NCBI GenBank assembly: GCA_030447245.1
Contig: JAUJPG010000024.1
Coordinates: 25,196-81,288, forward strand
Source of the DNA: Chloroflexota bacterium
Lineage (GTDB): Bacteria > Chloroflexota > UBA6077 > JACCZL01
Length of the DNA stretch: 56,093 bases
Reading direction: 5' to 3'
Shown here piece by piece: positions 8,206 to 16,715 of the stretch; position 1 is the first letter of the stretch; each line of letters begins with the position of its first letter. The notes under the pieces are model-generated. The model worked only from the letters and a program-made list of their open reading frames with translations, was not told the origin of the DNA and did no database searches. Made by a program: the position numbers and the translations under genes.

Positions 8206-9168
8206 ATGGACCGATTCAGGCTCGCGACGATCGAGCGGCGCGGTCGTCGGCAAACCGCGCTGGTGCTCGGCGAGGGAGACGCCGAACGACTGTTCCCGGT
8301 GGCCGAGCTGGCGCCGAACCGGCCGGCCCTCCACGTCGAGCTGGCCGAGCTCCTAGGATGGTGGGACGAGGCCCGGCTGGCGCTGCGGGCGCTGGCCGAG
8401 GGGGTGGACGAGCCGGCCGCCGGTCTGCGAGCCGACGACCCGTCCCTCCGCCTGCTCGCGCCGATTCCGGCTCCGCGCGGCGTCTTCTGCACCGTCTTCA
8501 ACTACTACGATTTCGCGGCCGAGGTCGGCGCCCCCAGGCCAGACAAGTCCACCATCCGTCCCTACATCTGCACCAAACTACCGAACTGCGTCATCGGCCC
8601 CGGCGAGGCCATCGTCCTGCCGCACCACACTGACCGGGTGGACTGGGAGGTCGAGCTGGGCGTCGTCATCGGCCGGACCTGCCGGGGGGTGTTCGCGCGG
8701 GATGCTCTGGACTACGTCGCCGGCTACACGATCGTCAACGACCTCTCGGCGCGCGACGGCCCGCGCGCCGACTGGCCCAACTTCGGCTACGACTGGCTGT
8801 TGAGTAAGGGGTTCGACACCTCGTCGCCGCTCGGCCCGTACCTCCTGCCGGCCGAATTCGTCGAAGACCCACATCGGCTCGGGCTGCGGTTGACCCGCAA
8901 CGGAACGCTGATGCAGGACGGCAACACCGCGTCGATGGTGTTCAACATCCAGGAGCAGATCGAGTTTCTCAGCGGGTTCATGACGCTTCAAGCCGGCGAC
9001 GTCATCGCGACGGGCACGCCGGCCGGCGTTGGCTGGCCGCGCGGGATCTTCCTCCAGCCCGGCGATGAGCTGGTCTGCGAGGTCGAGGGAATCGGCACGC
9101 TGCGCAATCCGGTGGTCGGGACGGTGATGCTGGTGCCACCGCCACTGCAGGGAACCGCCTATGCGTGA
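8206..9168 (+). CDS. Fumarylacetoacetate hydrolase family protein
   Basis: A 320-residue FAH-fold enzyme. The C-terminal catalytic domain contains 'VDWEVELGVVIGR' (metal-binding Glu residues), 'VAGYTIVNDLSARD' and 'GDVIATGTPAGVGWP', the hallmark motifs of the 2-hydroxyhepta-2,4-diene-1,7-dioate isomerase/acylpyruvase group. Members hydrolyse C-C bonds or isomerise ring-cleavage products with Mg2+ or Mn2+. The ATG at 8206 follows a clear ribosome-binding site (GGAGGGG), and an upstream extension would overlap the divergent transporter gene. The stop overlaps the start of the following glycosyltransferase gene by eight bases. A second FAH-family gene lies at 37.2 kb. Confidence 0.9.
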   Translation: MDRFRLATIERRGRRQTALVLGEGDAERLFPVAELAPNRPALHVELAELLGWWDEARLALRALAEGVDEPAAGLRADDPSLRLLAPIPAPRGVFCTVFNYYDFAAEVGAPRPDKSTIRPYICTKLPNCVIGPGEAIVLPHHTDRVDWEVELGVVIGRTCRGVFARDALDYVAGYTIVNDLSARDGPRADWPNFGYDWLLSKGFDTSSPLGPYLLPAEFVEDPHRLGLRLTRNGTLMQDGNTASMVFNIQEQIEFLSGFMTLQAGDVIATGTPAGVGWPRGIFLQPGDELVCEVEGIGTLRNPVVGTVMLVPPPLQGTAYA

Positions 9169-10621
9169 TGGCGGGCGGGCGGGCATGCCTACCGGTGGGG
9201 TGGGTCTCGCGCAGCGCACGTGTTCCCGAGCCCGCCTCCATGCGATCATCCCTCTCGCGGTGTTCGCGCTGGCGGCCACGGTCATGCTCCAGCGGGCGAC
9301 CACGGCCGGCTACAACACCGACGAAGGCCAGCACATCGCGACGGCCGGCTACTTCGAGCTGATCTTCTTACAGGCGCAACCGACCGGGCCGGCCTGGGAG
9401 GAGATCTACTGGACGCTGACCCAGCCGACGATCCCACGTTACCTGCTTGGCGCGGCGATCTGGTTGAGCGGCAATCCGCTCCCGCCGCTGAACCTCGATC
9501 ACCGAATCCAGGAGGCGCGCGGGCCGAACCGGGAGCGGTTCATGGACCCGCGCACCTTCGCCGACGAGCGTCGGCTGGCCGAGGAGCGCCGCGTCGAGCG
9601 CCCGCGGCCAGCCGTGCTGCTGGCCGCTCGGATCCCGATGGCGCTGCTCGGGGCGGGCGCGGTCGCGCTGCTGTTCCTGCTCGGCCGGGTGCTGGCCGGC
9701 CCGGTCGCTGGCCTGGTTGCCGCGCTCGGGTTGCTCTGGGCGCCGCTGAGCCTGACCTTGCTACCGCGCGCTCACGCCGAGGCGCCGCTGCTGTTTTTTC
9801 TGCTGCTCGGGCTGTACCTCGGCGTCCGCGCGGCAGGCGCCACGGTGCGCGAGCTGTCCCCAGACTGGGACAGCTCACGCGCCGCCTCGACGTGGGGGCG
9901 TGGCGCACAAGCCGGCCTGGCGACCGGGCTGGCCGCCGCGTCCAAGCTGACGGCGCTGCTCGGATTGGCCTCGCTCGGCGGCTTTGCGATCTGGTCGCTC
10001 GTCGCGCGGCGTTGGACACCGGTCGCCGTCGCTTCGTCCTCGTGGCGCTGGAGCACTCTGGCGGCCACGGTCGGGCTGGTTGTGTTCGTCGCGGTCAACC
10101 CGTTCTTGTGGCCCGACCCAGTCGGCCGGACGTCGGCGATGCTCCAGTTCCGCGGGCAGGAGCTGGTCGGCCAGCGTGCCCTGAACAGCGAGGACGCGGT
10201 GCCGGAGAGCCTGGCGACGCGGGCCGCGCTGCTGCTCACGCGGACCTTCGTTGGCGAGGCGCCGATCGCCCGGCGGACCGGGCTACCGCTCGACGCCCTG
10301 CTCGCGTGCGTTGGCGCTGCCGTGCTCGCCTGGCGGGCGTTCCGCGGGCGTGCCTCGGGCGGACTGCTGGGGCCCGAGGCATTCGTCCTGGTCTGGATCG
10401 TCACGTTTCTGGCCGGCACCGCCCCACATCTGAGTCTCGATTGGCAGCGGTACTACCTGCCGAGCGTCGCGCTCGGGCTGCTCCTCGTCGGCGTCGGCAC
10501 GGAGGCACTCGTCGCGCGAGTGATCCAGGCCACTCGCTTCGGACGGAGCCGCTCGCGGGCCGGTGCGTCGGCCGGCCAGCCCATCACGCCGGCCGGCAGC
10601 GGGGCGACCGGCTCGTGGTAG
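9161..10621 (+). CDS. Membrane glycosyltransferase, ArnT/PMT-like (GT39/GT-C fold)
   Basis: A 486-residue polytopic protein with about nine hydrophobic segments. After the first helix it carries 'GYNTDEGQHIATAGYFELI', where the Asp-Glu pair matches the catalytic acidic motif in the first extracytoplasmic loop of GT-C transferases such as PMT and ArnT. Enzymes of this type transfer sugars from polyprenyl-phosphate donors to proteins or lipids outside the membrane. The middle contains 'GLATGLAAASKLTALL' and late helices end in 'DWQRYYLPSVALGLLLVGVG', both common in this family. The start overlaps the FAH gene by eight bases. A second, frameshifted relative follows directly. Confidence 0.8.
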   Translation: MRDGGRAGMPTGGVGLAQRTCSRARLHAIIPLAVFALAATVMLQRATTAGYNTDEGQHIATAGYFELIFLQAQPTGPAWEEIYWTLTQPTIPRYLLGAAIWLSGNPLPPLNLDHRIQEARGPNRERFMDPRTFADERRLAEERRVERPRPAVLLAARIPMALLGAGAVALLFLLGRVLAGPVAGLVAALGLLWAPLSLTLLPRAHAEAPLLFFLLLGLYLGVRAAGATVRELSPDWDSSRAASTWGRGAQAGLATGLAAASKLTALLGLASLGGFAIWSLVARRWTPVAVASSSWRWSTLAATVGLVVFVAVNPFLWPDPVGRTSAMLQFRGQELVGQRALNSEDAVPESLATRAALLLTRTFVGEAPIARRTGLPLDALLACVGAAVLAWRAFRGRASGGLLGPEAFVLVWIVTFLAGTAPHLSLDWQRYYLPSVALGLLLVGVGTEALVARVIQATRFGRSRSRAGASAGQPITPAGSGATGSW

Positions 10622-10668
10622 CGGTCGCGGCGCACGCCACAACGGGGGGCCGGCGCCAGCCAGACCGC

Positions 10669-12103
10669 GTGGGGGTGGCCGTGCTGCTCCGCATCGGCGG
10701 GGCGCTGCGGGGCGCCGGGATGTTGCGCGCACCGGCGTGCGTCGGCGGCGGATAGTCAGACCTACCTGGTGCTGGCGTACGAGCTGGTGCGCGATGGAAC
10801 TGGGACCTGGGCGTCCGCCAGCCGCTGGGCTACCCGTTGTTTCTGGCTGGCACGATCGCCCTGCTTGGCGAGGACATGCGGGCGGTCGCCTTCGCCCAAC
10901 ACATCCTCGGACTGGTGACGATCGCCTGCACCTATGGGCTGACGCGCTCGCTCGCCGGGCCGTGGAAGCCGCGCTGGCCGGGCTGGGTGCGGCGCTGTCC
11001 GGCCCGCTGCTGGTCTACGAGCGGTACGTGATGGCCGAGACGTTGTTGACAGCACAGCTCGTCGGCGCCGCCTGCGCGCTGCTGTTGGCACGCCGCGCCG
11101 GCCGGCCGGCCTCGAGCGTGGGCTGGCCATCGCCGGCGGGGCGCTGCATGCCCGGCTGGCTTACCAGGGCCGGCCGCGCTGCTGCTGCTGCCGGTTTGTG
11201 CCGCTGGCCTTTCTGGACGGTCGGACGTTGCGCCGAGTTGCCGCGCTGTCTGGCTGGACGGGCCTGGGCTTCGCCGTGCTCGCCGTCCCATGGGCGCTGG
11301 TCACGCTGGTGAGCCACGAGACGATCGGCTCGGTCGGCATCGGCAACACGCTGGTCTGGCGGGTCACCGGGAGGAGCCGGCCTGATCGACCCGCGCGCAC
11401 GCTGGCCGAGCCGCGAGGGCGACGCGCTGGCCGCGGCGCGCCGTTACGCGTTCGGGCTGGCCACGCGCAAGGAGCTGCCGGACGACATCGCGGATGGCAT
11501 CCAGGAACGGTTCGGGCTGTCGGAAGCCCAGGCCGACCGGGTGCTCGCCGCGGTCGCGCTCGACGCGATCCGCGCCCAGCCGGCCGTCTACGCCGAGTCG
11601 ACCCTGCGGCTCACGCTGGAGCTGTTCCGAGGCACCGAGCAGGCGCTCGGCGGACAGGGTAAGGAGGGCGGCATCGACCGCTACCCGAATCCCCAGGAGA
11701 AGTACCAAACGTGGTGGAACTCTCGGATCGCCCACGTTCCCCAGCCGCCGACGCCGGCCGAGGCCGCCGAGTTCGGGACGGCGCGCAACCTCAGTCGAAT
11801 CTTCCAGCCGCACCGAATGGCGGTCTACTGCTGGCACTCTGCCTGGCCGGGCTCGTAGCTGGCCTGACGACGGCGCGCTACCGCGGGGCGTTGTTCCTCG
11901 CGGCATCGATCATCGTGAGCCTGGTCGGCGCCGCGGCGCTGGCCGGCTCGTTCCCGCGCTTCCGCTACCCGCTTGACCCGCTCATCCTGGCGCTCGCCGC
12001 GCCCGGCGCGGCCGCGACACTCGCCCTCGCTCGCGCCGCGATCCACCGCCTACTAATGGTCCAAGCCCGTCAACGCGCTGGCCCTGATCCCTCCGCGGTC
12101 TGA
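10669..12103 (+). pseudogene. Second GT39-like membrane glycosyltransferase, interrupted by several frameshifts
   Basis: Fragments of one polytopic glycosyltransferase can be pieced together across all three plus frames: 'ADSQTYLVLAYELVRDG', then 'PLFLAGTIALLGEDMRAVAF', then 'SGPLLVYERYVMAETLLTAQ', then 'FLDGRTLRRVAALSGW', then a soluble part containing 'YPNPQEKYQTWWNSR', then a final helix pair near 'FPRFRYPLDPLILALA'. At least five one-base shifts are needed, yet each piece remains clearly coding and codon-biased with no accumulated stops. That argues for sequence errors or a very recent inactivation over ancient decay. The start is uncertain; a GTG near 10669 is a candidate. As read, no functional product is possible. 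Confidence 0.6.
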
Positions 12104-12261
12104 ATAGGCAGGGCCTGGTGCTCTGACCGCTGGCTCGCGGTTAGGACTCGCGCGGATAGGCGCTGAAGGAGACCATCCACGGTCGTCGGGGTGGCCCCGG
12201 TTTTGATGCCGGGTTGCTGCCCGCCAAATCGATCCCTCAAGGACGTAGCCTTGCCGCCGTC

Positions 12262-12334
12262 GGGCCGGTAGGTCAGCGGTTAGAGCAGCGGACTATAATC
12301 CGTAGGTCGATGAGTTCGAATCCATCCCGGCCCA
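12262..12334 (+). tRNA. tRNA-like gene with defective anticodon loop (Ile-TAT or Met/Ile-CAT ancestor)
   Basis: GGGCCGG at 12262-12268 pairs perfectly with CCGGCCC at 12327-12333, and TTCGAAT marks the T loop. The anticodon stem GCGGA/TCCGT is intact, but the loop between them is CTATAA, six bases where seven are needed. A lost T (CTTATAA, anticodon TAT) or a lost C (CTCATAA, anticodon CAT) would explain it. The T stem carries one extra A (GATGAG where GATGG would pair with CCATC), and the D stem has one mismatch. It is either a pseudo-tRNA or a real tRNA recorded with two single-base errors. No CCA is encoded. Confidence 0.6.
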
Positions 12335-12356
12335 TGGGCTCGGTTACGGTGATCCG

Positions 12357-13191
12357 ATGACTACCGTCAACGCCAATAAGGTCGCCCTGGGCATCGAGTC
12401 CTTCGGTGACGACGACGCACCACTCGTCCTGCTCGCGGGCGGGACGACGATGCTCTCCTGGCCCGACGCGCTCTGCGAGCGCCTCGCCGCCGGCGGGCGC
12501 CGCGTGGTGCGCTACGACCTGCGCGACAGCGGCGAGTCGACGACGGCGGACCCGGAGGCGCCCGCCTACACCCTGCGCGACCTCGCCGCCGACGCGGCGG
12601 CCCTTGCCGACGCGCGGCGGCGGGCCCGCGCACCTCGCGGGGATCGGCGTCGGCGGGATGTCGCCCAGGTGGCCGCGCTCGACCATCCGGCGCGTTCTCG
12701 GCGCTCACCCTGGCCGGCACCCGCGCGGTCGCGCCAGCCCGCCCGACGATGACCTCCCCGACCATGACCAGGCGACGATGAGCCGGCTGTTCGCGCATCC
12801 GATGCCCGACTGGACCGACCGCGAGGCGGTGGCGGAGTTCGCCGCCGCCCGCGCGGAGATCCTCGGCGACGACCCCGTCCCCGCGCGCGCGATCGCCGTG
12901 CGCATCTGGGACCGCACGCCGGCACCGCACCCCGGTCCAGATGGCCAACCAGATGGGCATGGTGTTCTCCAAGCTCGACTGCAAACCCCGCTGGCGCGAG
13001 CGCCTGCCCGAGATCGAGGTCCCCACGCTCGTCGTCCACGGCCGCCGCGACCCGTTCTTCCCCGTCGGCAACGGCGAGGCGATCGCGCGCGAGATCCAGG
13101 GCGCGGCTGCTCGTCCTCGAGGAGGCCGCCACTGCGATCCCCGATGCGGCGGCCCGGCGAGGTCGCCGAGGCGATGGTCGCGCTCGGGTAG
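12357..13191 (+). pseudogene. Alpha/beta-hydrolase, frameshifted
   Basis: The reading starts well, 'MTTVNANKVALGIESFGDDD' followed by 'PLVLLAGGTTMLSWP' and 'RVVRYDLRDSGES', the N-terminal strands of an alpha/beta-hydrolase. It then shifts to another frame at 'AHLAGIGVGGM', the degenerate nucleophile elbow where a Ser would be expected. A third frame gives 'MGMVFSKLDCKPRWRERLPE' and 'PTLVVHGRRDPFFPVGNG', which holds the Asp of the triad, and the end returns to the first shifted frame. Four or more shifts are required. Family members hydrolyse esters or lactones, often acting on aromatic or terpenoid substrates; nothing here fixes a substrate. It begins 23 bp after the tRNA-like gene. Confidence 0.55.
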
Positions 13192-13654
13192 AGGACGGCG
13201 CGTGCCGCGCGGGTATGGCATCCGCGCAGCAGTGGGCGTCGGAGGCTCGACACGGCCGCGCGCCGCGCCCGCGATCGGCGCCCGCGGAACTCTCGAAGGC
13301 GGTTCCGAGGAACCACGCCCGGGTCGCTCAGGCCGCCTTCTCCACGCGGTCAAGGAACGCATCGAGGCGCTGCGGTGGCACGGCAATGACCAGCACGGGC
13401 TCCTCGTGTGACCGCTCGAGAACACGCGCGTTGAAGGCGTCGCCGTCCGTCCGGCTCACCTGCGATGCCGGCGGGGGTGTCGGCTCCTGCGACGTCGTGG
13501 CGGCCGATCCGCCGTGCCGGCCAGCACCGCGCCCAGGGCGACCAGCCAGCGGAGGTGCGACCGAGCCACGCTGCAAAGTATCGCGGACAGTGCGCTCGCC
13601 GGGTTCGGCGCATGGTCGACGCCGCCGCATCGACCCAGCGCGAGTCGGGTTCGC
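13192..13654 (-). other. Unresolved stretch with coding-like fragments
   Basis: No intact gene is visible. On the minus strand a 100-codon frame (13328-13630) ends 'LDAFLDRVEKAA' and looks coding near its end, including 'VLERSHEEPVLVIAV'. It may be the C-terminus of a frameshifted gene. I do not recognise its family. The rest shows no RNA gene or repeat that I can support. Confidence 0.3.
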
Positions 13655-14283
13655 TCAGGCATGCATCACTGGTTCGGTGTCCTGATCGCCGTGCTCGGGT
13701 TCCACGGCGGCCGCGGCCGCGCAGGACGCGAGCATCTCGCAGTCGCATACCGCCGACGGCAACCCGAGTGCCTCGCCGTCGAGCGGCGGCGTTCCGTCGA
13801 GGATCCCGTCGAGGAGATCGAGCTTGTGGGCGAACTCGTGGATCACGACGTTCCTCCCCGTCCCGAGCCGCCGCAGGTCGTGGCGCGCCGCGCTCCAGGA
13901 GATCAAGACCGGGCCGTGGTGGTGCGCCTCCCGGCGAGCGCAACCAGGTCGCGGGTGACGAGCGCCCCGCCGATCGCTCACCGCCGCGCACCACCGTCGA
14001 GCGGTGCACGATCACCGTGCCGACGCTGTCGAGGGCACCGTCGTCGCCGAGCTCGGCGAGCATCAGCGCTCCCTGGGCCGCGATGGCGACGCGCATCGGC
14101 TCGGTCAGCCCGCCCCTTCGCCGCTTCCCAGCGGAAGCGGCCGACCAGCGCGGCGGTCAGTGCGGCGACGCGCTCGCGCTCGCGCGACGACAGCAGCGAC
14201 CACCATGCGACCGCACCGGGCGATCGCGCCGCGACGTCGCCGGTCGAGGCGACGGGCGTTCGATCGCGACGCCAGCGGAGCAC
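13655..14283 (-). pseudogene. MtfA-like zinc metallopeptidase (M90 family), frameshifted
   Basis: Three minus-strand frames together give an MtfA-like protein. The N-terminal part reads 'SSRERERVAALTAALVGRF'; the next frame gives 'MRVAIAAQGALMLAELGDD', corresponding to the strongly conserved 'IAAQACLLLL' region of the family. The third contains 'GRNVVIHEFAHKLDLLDG', with the HEFAH zinc-binding motif and the following Asp. MtfA peptidases are cytosolic, and in Escherichia coli MtfA binds the Mlc repressor. The expected C-terminal 'EFFAVATE' segment carrying the third ligand is not recognisable downstream, so the gene is truncated as well as shifted. It lies between the broken hydrolase and the transposase. 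Confidence 0.55.
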
Positions 14284-14379
14284 ACCGTCACGCTATTGAG
14301 ACGGCGCCGCGTTCCTCGCCGCGACAGCCGTCACCGAGTACGCCAAGGCGAAGACGACCCGCTGGAGGTACCCGACATC

Positions 14380-15217
14380 ATGCGCGCGCTCGAGGCTGAG
14401 GTGGTCGATGCCATCTGGACAGCGGTCGCTTCCCTGCTCCCTCCGCCGGATCGGTCCCATCCGCTGGGCTGTCACCGACCTCGGGTGCCGACCGGTTGTG
14501 CTTCCGAGGGATCCTCATCGGCTCGTGACCGGCGCGTCGTGGGTCGACATCGAAGCGATCCTCGAGCACGCGGGTGTCGGACACGACCTTGCGCGCTCGT
14601 CGCGACGAGTGGATCGACGCCGGCGTGTTCGAGTCCCTCAAGACCGAAGCGCTGGCCGCGTTCGGCGTGATCATCGGCCTCGACCTCGACCACGTGGCGC
14701 TGGACGGGTCGCTGCACAAGACGCCCGGCGGCGGCGAGGGAACAGGCCCGAACCCAACCGAGAGAGCCAAGTTGGGCTGGAAGTGGTCCGTCGCGTCGGA
14801 GCGTCACGGCATCCCGTCGGCTGGGCGATCGACGGCGCCAACCGCAACGACGTGCGCATGCTCGAACCCACCCTCGATGCGGTCGCCGACGCTGGCCTGC
14901 TCGCCGATATCGGCACCCTACACCTCGGACCAGGGCTATGACTCCGGTGCGGTCCGAGATCGTCTCCGCGACGCCGGGATCGACCAGTTCGAGATCCAAC
15001 TGCGAGGAACCAAGGTCCCGGCGTGAAGAAGCAACCGCTCCGTCTCGGACTGCGATGGATCGTCGAAGCGACCAACACGTGGTGGTCGAACTACGGCCAG
15101 CTTCGCCGCAACACCGACCGCCGAGCCCGGCACCGCCACGCCGCGCTCTGCCTCGCCACGACGGTCCTCATCGTCGGTCGGCTCATCGACTGGCGCGACC
15201 GATGGAGCCCCGCGTGA
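14380..15217 (+). mobile_element. IS5-family (DDE) transposase, frameshifted
   Basis: Overlapping frames assemble into one DDE transposase of about 280 residues: 'FRGILIRLVTGASWVDIEA' (reconstructed N-terminal helix region), 'DLDHVALDGSLHKTPGGGEG' with the first catalytic Asp, 'HLDQGYDSGAVRDRL' (reconstructed) with the second Asp, and 'LRWIVEATNTWWSNYGQLRR' with the Glu. The last frame ends 'LIVGRLIDWRDRWSPA'. At least three single-base shifts interrupt it. The ATG at 14380 follows GGAGGT at 14364-14369. I could not identify terminal inverted repeats or a target duplication by eye, so the element ends are not defined. Confidence 0.7.
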
Positions 15218-15236
15218 CGCATATCCGCTCAGGTCC

Positions 15237-15563
15237 TTAGCTGATGTGCGGCTCCAGCTTGTCCAGGATCTTCGGCTTGGGCATGAAGCCGACCAGCGTC
15301 TCGACCGGCTGACCATCCTTGAAGAGGATCATCGTCGGGATACCGCGAATCCCGAACTTCTGCATCATACTCGGGTTCTCGTCAACGTTGAGCTTGACGA
15401 CCTTCAGCTTGCCATCCTGCTCGCTCGCGATCTGGTCCAGCACCGGCGCGACCAGCTTGCAGGGTCCGCACCACTCTGCCCAGAAGTCGACCAGGACTGG
15501 GGTTGACGATTGGGTAACCTCATTCTCGAATGTGCTGTCCGTTACGGGACTTGGGTGCACCAT
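15237..15563 (-). CDS. trxA: Thioredoxin
   Basis: A complete 108-residue thioredoxin: 'TPVLVDFWAEWCGPCK' carries the redox-active WCGPC motif (Cys about 32 and 35), 'GIRGIPTMILFKDG' provides the cis-Pro loop, and the C-terminal helix ends 'ILDKLEPHIS'. It reduces protein disulfides in the cytoplasm and is a candidate electron donor for peroxiredoxins such as the one at 49.3 kb. A -10-like TATAGT lies at 15614-15619 on the minus strand, about 50 bases before the ATG. The stop is 19 bp after the end of the IS5 transposase frame, so the mobile element lies directly against the 3' end of this gene. Confidence 0.95.
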   Translation of the reverse strand: MVHPSPVTDSTFENEVTQSSTPVLVDFWAEWCGPCKLVAPVLDQIASEQDGKLKVVKLNVDENPSMMQKFGIRGIPTMILFKDGQPVETLVGFMPKPKILDKLEPHIS

Positions 15564-15651
15564 GGTTTTCGCCTCCAGGGCGCGTTGTCAACCGGCGCCC
15601 GAATCATCATCAGACTATAACGCAGCCCCCGTTTGGGTATTCCCGCCGTGG

Positions 15652-16563
15652 CTACGCCACGCCGGCGGCGCGGAGTTGATCGCGCAGGACGGCCAGGCCG
15701 TCCGTCGCCGAGAGCACCGGGACCTCTGGGAACGCGGCTTGAAAACGGTCCATCCTGAGACCGGCGCGGAGCGGGCGCGGGGCCGGCTGGCGAAGGCTGG
15801 CGGTATCGATCGGGTCGATCAAACCCGCGTCCAGGCCGAACGCCTCGGCCGCCAGGCGGGCAAAGTCGTAGCGTGACAGCACGCTCCCGCCGACGGTGTT
15901 GAAGACCCCCTGGGCGCGCCCTCGCCCCAGCGCGAGCACCATCGTGGCCAGGTTGTCGGCCAGCGTCGGGGAACCAATCTGGTCGTGGACGACCGGGGCG
16001 CGCTCGCCGGCGCGCAGCTTGTTGAGCAGCCAGACCACGAAGTTGGCACGTACGTGCGGGGCATAGCCGTACAGGACCGTCGTCCGCGCGATGGTCCATC
16101 TCCCGCCCGCCGCGGCGACGGCCCGCTCGCCCTCGTGCTTGGTCTGGGCGTACCAGCCAAGCGGGTTAGTCGGGTCGGCCTCGGAGTAGGGGCCGGCAGT
16201 CCCGTCAAAGACATACTCGGTCGAAAGCTGGACCAGGTGCACCCCGCGCGCCGCGCAGGCGCGTGCGACGTTCGCCGCGCCGCACACGTTGACGCCGCGG
16301 GCCGTCTCGCGCTCGCGCTCGCACGCGTCGACGTTCGTCATCGCCGCGGTATGGATCACCAGGTCAGGGTGGGCCTGGTCCAGGACCTGGCGCACCGCGT
16401 CGGCCTCGACGACGTCCAGGCTCCAGAAGCGGAATGCCCCGAGATAGCGGTTCGCGCAGGGGCCGCGCGACGCAGCGAGCGGCTCGTCCTCAGCGCCCGC
16501 GGCCAGCCGCTCCAGCACCTTGGTCCCAAGCAGCCCGTTGCTGCCAGTCACCAGCACGCGCAT
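15652..16563 (-). CDS. dTDP-4-dehydrorhamnose reductase-like SDR (RmlD family)
   Basis: A 303-residue extended short-chain dehydrogenase. It starts 'MRVLVTGSNGLLGTKVLE' with the glycine-rich NAD(P)-binding loop, has 'VIHTAAMTNVDACE' and 'VQLSTEYVFDGTAGPYSE', and the YxxxK pair lies in 'GWYAQTKHEGE'. These match RmlD, which reduces dTDP-4-keto-rhamnose in dTDP-L-rhamnose synthesis. No rmlA, rmlB or rmlC lies nearby, so another NDP-sugar or a related role is possible. An N-terminal extension of 37 codons is rejected because a TATAAT promoter lies within it. The gene shares its upstream region with the divergent acetyltransferase gene. Confidence 0.85.
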   Translation of the reverse strand: MRVLVTGSNGLLGTKVLERLAAGAEDEPLAASRGPCANRYLGAFRFWSLDVVEADAVRQVLDQAHPDLVIHTAAMTNVDACERERETARGVNVCGAANVARACAARGVHLVQLSTEYVFDGTAGPYSEADPTNPLGWYAQTKHEGERAVAAAGGRWTIARTTVLYGYAPHVRANFVVWLLNKLRAGERAPVVHDQIGSPTLADNLATMVLALGRGRAQGVFNTVGGSVLSRYDFARLAAEAFGLDAGLIDPIDTASLRQPAPRPLRAGLRMDRFQAAFPEVPVLSATDGLAVLRDQLRAAGVA

Positions 16564-16608
16564 CGCTCGGACCAGCCCCCGAAGCGCACTTGGTCTCACT
16601 CGCTTCGG

Positions 16609-16637
16609 ATTATAGGAGGCTGCCATCCGAGCCTCGA
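16609..16637 (-). promoter_or_regulatory. Promoter for the RmlD-like gene
   Basis: Minus-strand TATAAT at 16614-16609 with a weak -35 hexamer (TCGAGG, 16637-16632) 17 bases upstream. The expected start point lies about 40 bases before the ATG at 16563. Confidence 0.5.
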
Positions 16638-16715
16638 TCTCGGCCACATTGGTGTCACGGCTCCATCGCATCACGCGGCCGGTCGCTGCAACCGGTTGCG
16701 AATAGGCGCGTCAGC

